The notes under the pieces are model-generated. The model searched no databases. It was not told the DNA's origin and saw only the letters and a list, made by a program, of their open reading frames with translations. A stretch of 5,960 nucleotides of DNA, taken from NCBI GenBank assembly GCA_013816415.1, contig JACDEN010000189.1:1-5960 (forward strand), in the 5' to 3' direction. Below are positions 5,560 to 5,960 of the stretch, piece by piece. Every line of letters begins with the position of its first letter. The first letter of the stretch is position 1. The position numbers and the translations under genes are program-made. The stretch comes from Planctomycetota bacterium (GTDB lineage: Bacteria; Planctomycetota; UBA11346).

Positions 5560-5561
5560 AC
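5506..5561 (+). repeat. C-rich degenerate 7-bp phased repeat, CNCCAAC
   Basis: Eight heptamers share a phase: TCCCAAC at 5506, CCCCAAC at 5513, CTCCAAA at 5520, CCCCATC at 5527, CATCAAC at 5534, and CACCAAC at 5541, 5548 and 5555. CACCAAC is the reverse complement of GTTGGTG, a rotation of the TGGTGGT unit upstream, so this block is a diverged array of the same word in inverted orientation. Confidence 0.75.
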
Positions 5562-5609
5562 CGTTGCGATCACCACGGAAGCCCTTCTCCTGCCTCGCCA
5601 GCAGTTCCC

Positions 5610-5960
5610 GTGACGCCTCCGCCCATCATCCTCCTCCAGTTCCTGAATCTGCTCGTCGGATTCGCGTGCTATCTCAACGTGACCCTGGCCAACCAGGTGT
5701 GGAATGGCGCCAATTGGAACGGATCGCAGATCGGCTGCGCGCTGACCCTGGCCAGCCTGTGCTATGCCGTGCCGGTGTCGCTGGGCGGCTGGCTGGCCGA
5801 CCGCTGGGGTCGGGCGCGCACCAGCTTCCTCGGGGCCGCCATCGGCGCCGGCGCCTGCCTGCTCGCGTGGACGGCGCGCTCGCCGGAGATCGTGGTGGTG
5901 GCGACCATGATGACCATGCTCGGCGCGGCCCTGTTCTTCCCGGGTTGCGCCGGACTGTTC
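5610..5960 (+). CDS. Major facilitator superfamily transporter (N-terminal part)
   Basis: The first 117 residues of a membrane transporter are present; the gene continues past the window edge. Hydrophobic segments at about 6-28, 41-61, 72-88 and 93-115 fit transmembrane helices 1-4 of a 12-helix MFS protein in the cytoplasmic membrane. The loop between helices 2 and 3 carries GGWLADRWGRAR (59-70), the family's motif A, with Asp64 and the following basic residues intact. The substrate cannot be read from this part; drug or metabolite efflux, sugar or anion transport are all possible. The start is GTG at 5610, which puts a short PPP-containing N-terminus before helix 1; no ATG is available upstream in frame and there is no clear Shine-Dalgarno. 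It is divergent from the metallophosphoesterase across 283 bases of mostly repeat DNA. Confidence 0.82.
   Translation, partial: MTPPPIILLQFLNLLVGFACYLNVTLANQVWNGANWNGSQIGCALTLASLCYAVPVSLGGWLADRWGRARTSFLGAAIGAGACLLAWTARSPEIVVVATMMTMLGAALFFPGCAGLF

Noticed and set aside
5371..5561. CRISPR array or microsatellite minisystem
   Set aside because: Units are 7 bp with no spacers and no cas genes nearby; this is tandem and degenerate repeat DNA.

Overview
This is a GC-rich, densely coding bacterial chromosomal segment with six complete or near-complete genes, plus one gene cut at each end. No mobile element, RNA gene or CRISPR array is visible. The source is probably a Gram-negative bacterium. The metallophosphoesterase resembles, from memory of family members, the extended form common in Planctomycetota. 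A SpoIIE-type phosphatase beside a PPM phosphatase also fits that group, but the phylum assignment is an inference and not secure.

Layout. Bases 1-886 (plus strand) hold the end of an RsmC/RlmG-like rRNA guanine-N2 methyltransferase. It overlaps by ATGA an RsuA-type 16S rRNA pseudouridine synthase, so this is a small-subunit rRNA modification operon. Bases 899-5326 (minus strand) hold four genes in tandem, in transcription order: a calcineurin-like metallophosphoesterase (5326-4562), a 645-residue SpoIIE-type phosphatase with three N-terminal CxxC/H/C modules (4341-2404), a PrpC/Stp-like PPM phosphatase (2295-1564) and an ISOC2-like isochorismatase-family hydrolase (1459-899). Gaps of 104-220 bases separate them, so they need not form one operon. 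From 5610 (plus strand) an MFS transporter begins and runs off the window.

The phosphatases suggest a phosphorylation-based signalling locus: the PPM enzyme would reverse Ser/Thr kinase action, and the SpoIIE enzyme would act on a partner-switching (STAS/anti-sigma) or similar phosphoprotein. No kinase, STAS protein or sigma factor lies inside the window, so the circuit is incomplete here.

The two most unusual observations are these. First, the SpoIIE phosphatase carries a triplicated, probably zinc-binding module of about 60-85 residues that I do not recognise as a named sensor domain. Second, two of the intergenic gaps (2296-2403 and 5327-5609) are built of degenerate words phased at exactly 7 bp. 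The words differ from place to place. In the second gap they form a predicted G-quadruplex tract and a 20-bp perfect inverted repeat between divergent genes.
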